This document shows, piece after piece, positions 48,345-59,895 of a stretch of DNA of 64,000 nt. Where the stretch lies: the NCBI RefSeq assembly GCF_000002425.4, contig NC_037256.1, positions 5,017,087 to 5,081,086 of the forward strand, in the 5' to 3' direction. The DNA comes from Physcomitrium patens. Lineage: Eukaryota; Streptophyta; Bryopsida; Funariales; Funariaceae. Position 1 is the first letter of the stretch; every line of letters begins with the position of its first letter. The position numbers and the translations under genes are program-made. Below the pieces are notes generated by a model that ran no database searches, was not told the DNA's origin, and saw only the letters and a program-made list of their open reading frames with translations.

Positions 48345-51300
48345 ATGCAACTGAAACCTTGTATAATTCCTAATGAAGGTCCTATCCTCTCCTCAGAACC
48401 CTCTCCTTGTTTTATAATAGACTTATATTTAGGACCTAAGAATTACAAAGCCTCTGCTTTATTAGATTCGGGAGCCTCAGCATGTTTTTTAGATGAACAA
48501 TTTGTTAAAAGTCGTAAAATACCTTTTGTACAGAAACCTAAACCAGTACATGTAGAAGTCATAGATGGTCGTCCATTGTCTTCTGGAGATGTCACTCATG
48601 AAACTCATCCTATAAAAGTAACAATAGACGGTCATGATAGCTACATAGCTTTTAACATAATTAAATCCTCGTCCAATCCAGATATTTTAGGTTTATCCTG
48701 GCTAGAAAAATATAATCCTCGAATAGATTGGAATTTACGTAAACTTGATTTTTTCCAGAGCGTTATTAATAGTTCTACCAACGAAGTAAAAAATTATAAG
48801 TCTAGTATAGTAAAACCCGTACTGATAGGTGCAAAAGCATTTATACACGCAGCAAAAGAAGGATCAACTTTTGCTATTTATGCAGCACCTATTTCTGAAA
48901 ATGTAAAGACTTCAAGTGGCATTCTAAGTCAATATCAGGAGTATCAAGACGTTTTTGAGAAAAAAAATGTAGATATTCTTCCTGAGCATCGCCCATATGA
49001 TTGTTCAATCGACCTCAAGGAAGGAACTCAGCCACCATTTGGACCAATTTACAGTTTATCGCAAGATGAGATGGCTGAACTCAAGACATATATTGACGAG
49101 AATTTAGCGAAGAATTTCATACGCCATTCAAAATCTCCAGCAGGAGCTCCAATTCTATTCGTAAAGAAAAAATATGGATCTTTACGAATGTGTGTTGATT
49201 ATCGAGGACTCAACAAGATCACAATCAAGAATAGGTATCCATTACCTTTGATATCAGGACTCCTTGACCAGTTGAATCAAGCTAAGATCTATACAAAAAT
49301 AGATCTAAGAGGAACATATAATCTAGTACGGATCAAAGAAGGAGATGAATGGAAGACTGCGTTTCGAACCAGGTATGGACATTTCGAATATAATGTCATG
49401 CCCTTTGGACTCACGAATGCACCAGCTGCTTTTCAACATTTCATGAATGATGTATTTCGTGAATTCTTAGACAATTTTGTCGTATGTTCTCTAGATGATA
49501 TCCTGATCTATTCTAAGAACGTCGAAGAACATGAAATACATGTTCGTCAAGTATTACAAAAACTTAGAGATGCAGGATTGTACGCCAAGATGGAAAAGTG
49601 TGTATTTCACACTACTCAAGTTGACTTTTTAGGATACATCATTTCAAATGATGGTCTCATGATGGATTCTAAGAAAGTCCAAACAATCATGGATTGGAAG
49701 ATTCCAAGGACAGTAAGAGATGTCCAATATTTCTTGGGATTTGCCAATTACTATCGGATCTTCATCAAAGATTTCTCACGAGTTGCAGCTCCACTTACAC
49801 ACTTGACTAGTAAAGATAAATTCCAATGGAATCAAGAAGCGGAAGCAGCATTTGAAGCCTTGAAGACATCGTTTGTCTCTGCACCAGTCTTATATCGTGT
49901 TGACTTTTCCAAGGCATTTTTTATGGAAACAGATGCATCAGATTTTGCCTTGGGTGTAGTTTTATCTCAAATGGGAACAGATGACAAACTTCATCCGATA
50001 GCTTTTCATTCAAGAAAATTCTCAGCAACCGAGATCAATTATGAGATCCATGATAAAGAACTTCTTGCGATCGTGGATTCTTTTCAAGAATGGCATCATT
50101 GTGTAGAAGGCGCTTCTAGTCCAGTCACTGTGTATGCAGATCACAAGAACCTCGAGTATTTCATGTCAGCACGCATATTGAATCGTCGTCAAGCTCGTTG
50201 GAGTATGTCTTTGTCAAGATTCGAGTTCATTATCACTTATCGGCCAGAAAAACAACAAGGTTTGTCCAATGCTCTATCTAAACGTTCTTATTTTGCACCT
50301 AAAGAAGGAGATGCAGCTTTTGAGCAACAAAGAACGGTCTTCTTGAAACCGGAGCAATTTCAGCTCTGAGCAATGAAATCAACATTGACTGTTGATTCAA
50401 CTTTTCTCAAGCAAATCCAGTCCAGTATGTCCTCAGACCCTCTTGTTCATGATATCGAGAATAATTCTTCGAAGTCTCATGATCTTTCTAAGTTCAAGTT
50501 CAAGAATAATCTATTATATTTTGAAGGACGCCTATATGTTCTAGAAGGAGAAACACGTTTACGTGTTCTTCAAGCACGTCATAACTTTCCAGCAGTAGGG
50601 CACTTTGGATTTAATAAGACTTTGGAACTCATATCAAGAGATTTTTGGTGGCCACAAATGTGGAAGTCTATCAAAGATTTTATACAATCATGTGATATTT
50701 GTTCAAGATCAAAATTTCCTTGTCATCAACCTTACGGACTTCTTCAGCCATTACCTATACCAGAATAACCATGGTCTTCTGTTTCTATGGATTTCATCAC
50801 AGATCTTCCAAGCTCAAGATCTTATGATTCTATATTTGTGATAGTAGATCATTTCACCAAGATGGCACATTTTGTACCATGTACAAAATCTATCACAGGT
50901 GAAGAAATAGCTAAGCTTTTCATTGATAATATCTATCGCTATCATGGATTACCTAAAGATATCATATCGGATAGGGAAACTCAATTTGTGTCAAGATTTT
51001 GGAGGACCCTTTTCAAGATTTTAAAAGTGGACATAAAGCTATCTTCGACTTTCCATCCTCAAATTGATGGACAAACAGAGCGTGTAAACCAAGTCTTGGA
51101 GCAATATTTAAGGTGTACTATCAACTACCAACAAGATGATTGGACAACCCTTCTGCCATTGGCAGAGTTTGCTTATAATAATACGGTACATTCTTCCACG
51201 CAACAAACACCTTTCTTTGCCAATTATGGCTATCATCCATGACTTGATACTTTTGATTTTTCAAAAGTTGATAATCCTGCAGCAGAAGATATGGCAAATC

Positions 51301-51833
51301 GGTTGTCAGAGTTACATGCAATAATGAAGGCGCAATTGAAGGAAGCTCAAGAACGACAAAAGATAAAGACAGATCTATATCGTAAGGAGCAACCACAATT
51401 CAACGTGGGTGATAAGGTATGGCTACTTCGTCGCAATATCAAGACTACTCGACCTTGTGACAAGTTGGACTATCGTAGACTTGACCCCTTTTCTGTTTCT
51501 GAACAGATCAACCCAGTTGCATATCGGTTACATCTATCGGAGTCAATGAAGATCCATCATGTATTCCATGTGTCTCTTCTTGAACCATATAAGATAGTGG
51601 ATATACAAGGAAGAAGACAAATGCCACCGCCTCCTATAGAAATAGATAATAATGAAGAATTTGAGGTGGAAGAGATATTAGACTCAGGGCGGCGCCAAGA
51701 TAAGTTGGAATATCTTGTTCATTGGCGGGGATATGATATTAGTGAACGCACATGGGAGCCATCCAGGAATCTAGCAAATGCATCAGCTAAAGTTAAAGTT
51801 TTTCATCAACGACATCCATCAAAACCAAGATGA
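48345..51833 (+). pseudogene. pol: pol polyprotein with chromodomain (three nonsense codons)
   Basis: 1162 residues if stops are read through. Protease: DSGA at residues 41-44. Reverse transcriptase: FGLTNAPAAFQ and active site SLDD at 382-385, where the usual Tyr is Ser. RNase H: D530, E572, D599. Integrase: zinc residues H746, H753, C783, C786 and catalytic D816, D876, E912. GPY/F-like module: DPF instead of GPF. Chromodomain: about 1106-1160 (EEILDSGRR ... YLVHWRGYD ... TWEPSRNL), which targets integration to marked chromatin. Stops: TGA 50367-50369 (codon 675, between RNase H and integrase), TAA 50766-50768 (808) and TGA 51240-51242 (966). Each is one transition from CGA or CAA. Confidence 0.95.
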
Positions 51834-51927
51834 AAATCTGTCTTATAAAAGAGACAAGATTGAGGCAAGATAACATTCAATTTCCTATCCTTGTTTGTAA
51901 CTTCTTTGCATTTGTGACGCTAATTAG

Positions 51928-52350
51928 ATGGAGAGCCAACAACCAGCGGATTCAACTCAAGAACCTTCGTTTGCTGACTTGTCGAACGAGACATTACGAT
52001 TGTCACAACCTTTAAGACGAGACAATCGAGATGAATATCTTCCAGAATGACATGTTCTTCTTCGAATAGACGGTGAGATACAACGCGTTTGGTATCACGA
52101 TTTGGGAAGGGACTCCCAATGTTTGGTGATTTTGCTAGAAGTAGGAACAACTCCTGATGGTGTTCCAAATATTCTATTCGAAGGAAGTTACGAAGGCCTC
52201 AACAATGATCAAATAACTGGGTGGTCTTCCCGCCCTGGTATGGGACACTACCGATGGTTGAGAGGCCCTATCAATCATCTTCGAAGAGAACAGAGATCAG
52301 AGTATGTGGCAAATACAATTTGTCGCATCATAGATTTCGTCAACATATGA
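51928..52350 (+). pseudogene. Third ORF downstream of pol (one nonsense codon)
   Basis: Starts at ATG 51928, about 95 bp after pol, and ends at TAA 52348-52350: 140 residues with one in-frame TGA at 52048-52050 (codon 41, probably CGA). The first 40 residues are polar and acidic (QPADSTQEPSFADLSNETL); the rest is compact with many aromatics (RVWYHDLGRDSQCLVILLEV, GHYRWLRGPIN). No signal peptide, membrane segment, zinc motif or coiled coil is evident, so it is not env-like. A degenerate copy of almost the same length lies at 32169-32588. Typical chromoviruses have no gene here. Function unknown; it could be a regulatory or chromatin-related accessory protein, but that is only a guess. Confidence 0.8.
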
Positions 52351-52377
52351 TGACTGCTCCTCGTGGAACTCGTCTCT

Positions 52378-52388
52378 AGAAGGGGGGG
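52378..52388 (+). other. Polypurine tract
   Basis: AGAAGGGGGGG, three bases before the 3' LTR; the primer for plus-strand DNA synthesis. Decayed versions precede the LTRs at 32631 and (minus strand) 28923. Confidence 0.9.
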
Positions 52389-52391
52389 TAA

Positions 52392-52946
52392 TGTCACGGC
52401 CATAATCATGTAAGCTAATAATTACATATAGAAATAGGTAGAAGTAAGTAAGAGTAGATAAAAATAAGTTAATTCTATAATATTTAATGTGGAAGCTTCC
52501 TAGAAACTTCCTAGATGCTGCTTTGACTTCATAGGTGTCTTTAATTGACTTTTTAGATTAGAAACGTGGTCAATAAGTTGGCCATGTGCCACACATGCTG
52601 TTAGCTTGAAGATCAAGCTAATTATGTGGCCCACACGTAGAAAAACTTGCATTGTAAGTCAAGGCATGTATCCTACAAAGTCAACACATATTGGAGGTCC
52701 TATAGAACATCGCCATGTAGCCCCTAGTTAGATAGTATATATAGAGACAAGAGTGAAGGCTTCTTCACTCTTGTCAACTCTTTTCTTGCTTCTAGTCTAG
52801 TTTCAAGGGTCTCTAGTTTTCTTGTCTTTTGGCAATAGCCATTCCAGTTTCTCTTTCAATTTATATACTTATATATTTTGTTACCTCTCTTTGAGTGAAT
52901 GCTCACTTGTTTGAATTATTTTTTCATCGAGTTCTTGTCCGTGACA
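52392..52946 (+). mobile_element. 3' LTR of the full-length element
   Basis: TGTCACGG...CCGTGACA, 555 bp, the same length as the 5' LTR with no indels; followed directly by the CCTTG target duplication. Confidence 0.96.
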
Positions 52947-52974
52947 CCTTGTAAGAAGGGAGGTGCACAAGTTC

Positions 52975-53125
52975 CATATGGGTTGTAGCACCTAGGATGT
53001 AGGTAGGAAGATAAGACTAAGGCCTCAAGGCCTCTTTAGGCAACTGATATACACTACATGTGAGCCTTGGTGAGGCTCGAACCCTTGATCTATAAGTAAG
53101 TTACCCTTGAGATAAAATATTTTGA
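52975..53125 (-). mobile_element. tRNA-derived SINE candidate (minus strand)
   Basis: On the minus strand a B box GGGTTCGAGCCTC (complement of 53072-53084) follows an A-box-like 'ttatctcaagggt' (complement of about 53102-53114) at tRNA spacing. The body contains a palindromic 'aggcctcaaggcct' near 53020. The full-length chromovirus inserted next to it. Ends are approximate. Confidence 0.5.
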
Positions 53126-53129
53126 CTTC

Positions 53130-53473
53130 ATTTTTTAATTATTTACTTCCTATTTTTTAAAACTTCATGACTTACTCATAGTAATTCGGATTTGCATGTT
53201 TCTTATGTAATTGAAAAGATAATAAAATTACCTATCAAAAAATTTACTTTGTACTTTTTATTTTTACTTTTTATTGGATAAAAATATAATAAACAGACTA
53301 TGACTTAGTTTTTGATTGTATACTTGCTTCATGTCATTCATTTCAATTTTTTTGTAGTTGTTCATCTTTTGTTCTTGTTAATTGTTTACTTCCCTTCATA
53401 CCACCAATTACAAGCAACTCTTAATTGAGGCCATCTTGTAATTGGGGTTGAGGAATGAAATTTACAGTCACAG
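53130..53473. other. AT-rich spacer
   Basis: No gene or recognisable element between the SINE-like block and copy P3. Confidence 0.5.
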
Positions 53474-55230
53474 ATGTCAAGAACAAAGATATGGCTAGAG
53501 AAGAAAAAATCAATTAATGATGGTAGCTTCTAAGCTTTCAAAAACTTATTTATCAAAACCAAAATCAATAAAAATTAATATAATATGTTTTTAATCTCTC
53601 ATAGGGTAGAAAAAGTATCAACGATGTCAAGAGGGCTTATGCTTATATTGTGGAGAAGCTAAATATACTACTCAATATTTTCCAAAGAAACAACACAATT
53701 TCAAAATGAAAAGCATGATTGCTAGAAAAGACAATGTGTCAAAAAACAAGTTACTTCAGCTACAATAAGGACCATGTGGTTGAAGTCATGTACAACATGT
53801 AGTAAAGTTTCTGTTTTTTCTTTTGATCCATCACCTTATTTTACAATAGATTCTAAAAACATTAAGAGATGTGCAATGTTTTTTGGACTTTGTTAATTAT
53901 TATCAAATCTTTATCAAGAACTTTCTCAAGTTACAACTCTACTTACATGTTTGACTTGTAAAGATAAACTTAAGTAGAATAAAGAAGCCATAGCATTGTT
54001 TATTGTTTTAAAGAAGGAGTTTATTTTTGTATCAACTTTATGTTGCATCGACTTTTTTAAGATATTTTTTATAAAAATAGATGCATGAGACTTTACCTTA
54101 GGTGCAATATTGTGACAAATAGAAACAGATGATAAATTCCATTCAATAATTTTTTATTTTAATTTATTTTCAGCAACCGAGATTACTAATGAGATCTATA
54201 ATAAAGAACTTTTTATAATTATAGATTCATTTCAAGAATGGTATCACTATCTAAAAGGCGCTTCAAGACAAATCACAATATATACAAATCACAAAAACTT
54301 CAAGTATTTCATGTTTGCACATGTTTTGAATTGTAGCTAAGCTTATTAGAGCATGTCATTATCAAGATTTGATTTTAAGATCACAAAGTGACTTAAAAAA
54401 CAACAAGTTTTATCAGATGTTCTTTCTAAAAGTTCTTATCTTGTACTAAAAGAAAGAGACATAACTTTTGATCAACAAAAAATAATCCTCTTGAAGCTAG
54501 AGCATTTTCATCTTTGAGCAATGAAATCAACATTAACTGTTGATTTGATCTTTGTCAAACAAATTCAACAAGTATGTCCTCTGATTATTTTGTTCATGAT
54601 ATGAAGAATCTTTCTATTAAGTTTCATGATGTTTCAAATTTTTAGTTCAAGAAAAACCTACTCTATTTTGAAGGATGCCTATTTGTTCTAAAAAGAGAAG
54701 CATGTTCACGTATTCTTCAAGCATATCATGACTTTCAAGCAGCATGACACTTTGAATACAACAAGACTTTAAAGCTTATATCTAAAGATTTTTGGTAACC
54801 ACAAATATAAAAGGTGATAAAAGACTTTTTTCAGTCATGAGACATTTGTTCAAGATTAAAAATTCCTTTTCATCAACCCTATGGACTTTTTCAAACATTG
54901 CCTATATCCAAACAACCATGGTCTTCTATTTCTATGGATTTTATTAAAGATCTTTTAAGTTCAAGTTCATATGACTCTATATTCATAATTATAGATTGGT
55001 TCATCGAAATAGCACATTTTGTATCATGTATAAAATTTATTTCAAGTGAAGAAACAACTAAACTTTTTATTAACAATCTTTATTGCTATCATAGATTGTC
55101 AAAGGATATTATATTGGAAAAGAGGATTCAATTTATATCTAGATTCTAAAGAATCCTATTCAAGATTTTAAAGGTGGATATAAAGCTTTCTTTGGCTTTT
55201 CATCCTCAAAATAATAGGCAAATAAAATGG
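53474..55230 (+). pseudogene. Degenerate gag-pol of chromovirus copy P3
   Basis: Collinear in pieces with the reference: gag end and zinc knuckle (53474-53770), the first part of protease (to about 53848), then a jump of about 1.27 kb to the end of reverse transcriptase, RNase H (about 54070-54450) and integrase (54540-55230). The copy is cut in the integrase core, 'caaataaaatgg', by the LTR at 55231. Stops throughout. Confidence 0.88.
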
Positions 55231-57010
55231 TATTATAATATGTAAAATCTTGCTTAAGAATGCTTTGGGTACTTGACTGTAGAAGGTAGAATGGAAATTG
55301 CAACAACAAAATCCTAACTCTAATAGAAAACTAACAATGCTAAGCAAGCTTTAATCAAATTCAAAGAAACCTTAAAGTAATTACAAAGAAATAATGAGAA
55401 ATTTTAAAGAAATATTAAAATAATTACAAATATATCTCAAATAAATCTGAATCCAATCTTAATTTAATCCTATTTAAAATCCTATTGGACTTCATTCAAA
55501 CTTTAGGCCTAAAACTAACTAAATCTTAATCCCTAAATAAATCCTAAATAAATCTTAAATAAATCCTAATTAAATCCTAATAAAATCCTAAACTCTAAAT
55601 CAAATCTTAATCTAATTCTAATCTTTATTAAATCCTAATCAAATCCTAAATCCCAAATCAAATCCTAATCAAATTCTAAATTCTAAACCAAATCCTAATC
55701 AAATTCTAAATCCTAAACCAAATCCTAATAAAAACTTAAACCCTAAATCAAATCCTAACCAAATCCTATATCTTAAATCAAACCTTAAATCCTAAATCAA
55801 ACCCTAACTGAATCCTAAATCCTAAATTAAACCCTAAATCCTAAAATAAACTCTAAATCAAATCCTAATCAAATCTTAAATCCTAAATCAAATCCTAACC
55901 AAATCCTAAATTATAAATCAAACCCTAAACCTGAAATCAAATTCTAAATCATAAATTCTAAATCCTAAATCAAATCCTAACTAATCTCAAGTAATTCCTA
56001 CAACAGATTTAAATCTCAATAACTAATGAATCAAGTATTAATTTTAACTCAAATTTTACAAACTTCTTAATAATTAAGTTGAAAATAAATAAAAAAAAGA
56101 TTGAAAGGGATCGGAATTACCAAATAGATAATAACCTCAAAAACGTGCTTGGATATTAGCCGACCTCCTTGTCTGACCTTGATGCTAATCTCTCAGAGCC
56201 AATGTCCCTCTTTTTCACCATTTGATTGATTTTAAAATTCTCATATACATAGTAAAACAAGTCTACTATCCTCATATATAAATTTCACTCCAATCCAATT
56301 AGTAAATTACAAGAAATCTTAAATAACCTTCATTGGACCTAAAATTCTACTTTCTGAGACCTTGACCCTCAATTCAACCATCAGATCAAGCTTAAATTCA
56401 CAACACATATTAAGCACAACTATGATCATTAATCTACAAAATTTTATGTCTAGATCTGTTACAAAACTTTCAAAATCGTCCAAAACATCACCCCTATTTT
56501 ATTTCACAAAAATCCAAGTCATCCAAAACAAACTTGACTTTGTAAAGCCCTTACAAAGTCATTACAAATCCAAATCATATTAATCCAATGCTCATAGAAA
56601 TCCTATCTAGTTTGCTATCAAATCCCACTCTTCAACCTACAAAAGAATCCTAGAATCATCATCGAGGCTTGGTTTTATGCTTGAGGGTCTGATTTCGACC
56701 CTAGTTCATAATTGGCCCTTTTTGGGTATCAATATTTAGTTATTTTAGATAAATTTTGCTAGAATTTACTCTTAATTTTCTTCTGAAGATACTTGTATTA
56801 TTTATTTTTCTAATCTACCTTATTTTGCCTTATTTATGGCCCTACAAAGTTAATAGAAGTCACTTTTTTAAAAATTCAACACTACTACTAAAAGTTTTAT
56901 TACCATCCTATCTTTTATCCATATTTTTCTATTTTATTTTTTAACTTGGCTCTTCTATAATAAGATCCATATTATCATCTTTCACCATATAGTCATGTTA
57001 CATCATAACA
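55231..57010 (-). mobile_element. LTR A of the second family, inserted in copy P3
   Basis: 1780 bp beginning TATTATAATATG and ending CATCATAACA, matching the termini of LTR B (57015-59337) throughout: left end with 'attgcaacaacaa.tcctaa', right end with 'tgagggtctgatttc' and 'ggccctacaaagt'. Flanked on both sides by ATGG (55227-55230 and 57011-57014). No internal region remains on either side, so this is a solo LTR. The orientation follows the polypurine tract next to LTR B. Confidence 0.8.
55540..55985. repeat. Degenerate 'aaatcctaa' array in LTR A
   Basis: Roughly 40 units of 10-12 bp, 'aaatcctaaatc' / 'aaaccctaa', with variable spacing. Some units equal the plant telomere motif CCCTAAA, but most read TCCTAA(A/T)C and the array is inside an LTR. 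Confidence 0.85.
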
Positions 57011-57014
57011 ATGG

Positions 57015-59337
57015 TGTTGTATTACATGGCATTTGGCTTGAGAATACACTAGGCATTTGGCTATGGAAGATAAAAAAAAATTGCAACAACAAGTCCTAGT
57101 AATTCTAATTGATTCTTAAATAAATTATTATTAAAGATTAGAAAATATAATCAAACTTCAATTAAATGCACTTAAAATTTTAAAAGAATTATATAAGAAA
57201 CACAAAGAATTCTTAAAGATCTTTTAAGGAAATTATAAAGGAATAATATAGAAATTCAAAAAAAATATATTAAAATAGAAATCTTAATAAAACATTAAAA
57301 TAAAAAATTTAATTAAATTTCACTCAAAATTTAGTCAAATCTTAATCAAATTTTAATTTAACCTTGATCAAATCCTTGGCAAATCCTAGTCAATTCTTAA
57401 ATAAGCCTTAATCAAATCTTGGACAAATCTTAGTCAAATCCTAAACAAATTCTAACCAAATCTTAATCAAATCTTTAACAAATTCTAACCAAAGCTTAAT
57501 CAAATCCTAAATAAATCATAACCAAATTTTAATCAAATCCTAAATAAATCCTAATCAAATTCTAAATAAATCTTAGTCAAATTCTGAATAAATTCGAATA
57601 AAACCTTAATCAAATCCTAAATAAACCTTAGTCAAATCCTATTCAAATTTTAATCAAATTCTAAAAAAATCTTAATAAAATCTTAATAAAATCTTAGTCA
57701 AATATTAATCAAATCCTAAATAAGTCCTAATCAAACTCTAGACAAAGCCTTGATAAATCCTTAATAAGCCCTAACTAAATCCTAGATAAACCCTAGTCAA
57801 ATTTTAGTCAAATCATAATCAAATCCTAATAAAATCTTAATCAAATTCTAAACAAATTCTAATCAAATTCTAATAAAATCTTAGTCAAATCCTAATCAAA
57901 TCCTAAATAAGTCCTAATCAAATTCTAGACAAATATTCAATAAATCCTAAATAAACCTTTACCAATTCCTAAACAAATCATAATCGAATTCTAGTCAAAT
58001 TGTAATTAAATCTTAATCAAACCTAAAACAAATCCTAATAAAATCCTAAATAAGTCCGAAACAAACTCTAGACAAATTCTAGTCAAACTCTAGTCAAATC
58101 CTAATCAAATTCTAATCAAATTCTAAACAAATCCTAAATAAATCCTAGTCACATTCTAGTCAAATCCTAGTCAAATCCTAAATAAGTCCAAACCAAATCC
58201 TAAACAAATCATAGTCAAATCTTAGACAAATTCTAATTAAAATCTAACCTAAACTAAATCCTAATTATAATAAAATCTTAAATTCTAAGTAATTTATACA
58301 ATAGATTTAAATATCAATAAGTAATGAATGAATCATTGATTTAAATTAAAATTTTATACACCTTTTAATAATTTAGTTGATAATAAGCACAATTTTTTTA
58401 AAAAACGATCGAAATTACCAAATAGATGATAACCTCAAAAATAAACTCAGGTATTGGCCGGCCTCCTTCCTAGACCTTGATGCCAATCTACCAAATCCAA
58501 TTACTCCTAATTGAACCATTAATTTGCTTTCAAACTTTATATATTTATTAGAAATTAGGTTGAGTAGCTTTTTAAAAAAAATTTGTCTCAATCTAATTGG
58601 TAAATTGACAAATATTTAAGAAAATCTCACTAGTCTTCAAAATCCTAAATTTTGAGACCATAACCTACAAAAACCTTTATGCCTTTCAATCCAATCATTT
58701 GATCAAATCTAAATTCACAACACACATCAAACACAACTACATCCACAAATCCAAAAATTTTCACTTGTAGATCTTTTGTCAAACTTTTGAAATTCTCCAA
58801 AAAATATTACCTATTTTATTTTTCAAATTTAGAGTCACCCAAAACAAATCCCAACTTTGCAAAGTTCTTACAAAGTCAATACAAATTTAAATCACTCTAA
58901 ATCAATGCATAAAAAAATTTCATTCAATCAACTCTTAGATCCTACTTTTCGACCTCCAAAAGAACCTCAAAGTCATTGGTGAGGCTTAGTTTTGTGCCTC
59001 AAGGTCTGATTTCAATTGTGGTTGATAACCGATCCTCTCCAAGTATCAACTCTTGGATTTCTAAGGTAATTTTTACCACAAACTACTCTTAATTTCTTTT
59101 CAAAGGTGCCTATATTGTTAATTTTTTTAATTTACCTTATTTTTCTCTATTTGTAGTCCTACAAAATGAATAGAATCCTATTTTGCAAAAAAACAACATT
59201 AACACCTTTAATTTTTCTACCCCTTCACTATTATCTATATTTTGAAGATAATTTGTTACAATATATTTGAAATAAGATCTTCAAAAATATGATATTTTCT
59301 TCATCTTTTCACTTATTAGCCATTTTACATCACGACA
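57015..59337 (-). mobile_element. LTR B of the second family
   Basis: 2323 bp with ends TGTTGTATTACATGG and CATCACGACA. On the minus strand the element begins TGTCGTGATG directly after GAATTCAAGGAAGGCAGA, a polypurine tract, so this is the 3' LTR of a minus-strand element whose remains lie to the right. It is longer than LTR A mainly because its central repeat array is larger. Confidence 0.82.
57340..58270. repeat. Degenerate 'aaatcctaatc' array in LTR B
   Basis: About 80 imperfect units of 10-12 bp (aaatcctaaataa, caaatcctaatc). The array is about twice as long as the matching one in LTR A, so the LTR length differs between copies through repeat expansion. Confidence 0.85.
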
Positions 59338-59468
59338 TCTGCCTTCCTTGAATTCATGTATCTTCTAGCATGTACCAAGTTTTTTATATCATTTTTATGT
59401 AGAGTGGCGTTCATCTTGGTCAAATTCTTCATCTTCAACTTATTCTTCTTTTTTCATCTCAATATCCT

Positions 59469-59880
59469 CTAATAGATTTTAAAACAAATGTCTTCACCTC
59501 TTTGTTTAAAGAATTTGATTTGCTTGCTTGCTATAGGTATCTTCAATTTTATACCATCAAATTCTCGTAACAAATATGTTCCATTGTTGTACACTTGTTT
59601 CACAACATAAGTTCCAAACCATCTCTTTGCAAATTTCTTAGCGATATCATTTTGATTGTCTAAGCTACTATCATAAAGTAACATCCAATCACCATCTTCA
59701 ATTGCCTTAGATTGTAGTCGATGTTTTTTATCAAATCTTTTTTATTCTTTTTCCTTGCTTCTTTTAATCTTGCTATTGTTCTTTTAATATCATTAGGTCT
59801 TCTTTTGATCTCGACTAATGTATCATAAGATTCCTTCTTTCCATATTCACTCACCAAATAGGCCTTATGATGGTAGTTAT
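59469..59880 (-). pseudogene. Integrase C-terminus of the second-family element
   Basis: Two minus-strand frames (59660-59857 and 59469-59684) together give the region after the integrase core: ARLKEARKKNKKDLIKN, LLYDSSLD, KRWFGTYVVKQVY and KLKIPIASKQIKFFKQR. One frame break lies between them. About 130 bp downstream (minus direction) lies the polypurine tract and LTR B, so the end of pol is close to the LTR and there is no third ORF in this lineage. Confidence 0.8.
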
Positions 59881-59895
59881 ATCAATTAGATCATC

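Larger units (their letters stand above)
46569..52946 (+). mobile_element. Full-length Ty3/gypsy chromovirus (reference copy)
   Basis: A 6378-bp element with two 555-bp LTRs (46569-47123 and 52392-52946), flanked on both sides by CCTTG (46564-46568 and 52947-52951), a perfect 5-bp target duplication. Hand alignment of the LTRs gives about 17 differences, 15 of them transitions, so about 97% identity. Order: LTR, gag, protease, reverse transcriptase, RNase H, integrase, chromodomain, a third ORF, polypurine tract, LTR. gag carries two, pol three and the third ORF one in-frame stop. All are single transitions away from TGG, CAA or CGA, so this copy is dead but young compared with its neighbours. 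Confidence 0.96.

Noticed and set aside
51928..52350. Envelope gene for the third ORF
   Set aside because: No signal peptide, membrane segment or cysteine pattern; too short; no splice acceptor context.
55540..58270. True interstitial telomere
   Set aside because: Most units are TCCTAA(A/T)C and irregular, and the arrays lie inside two copies of the same LTR.
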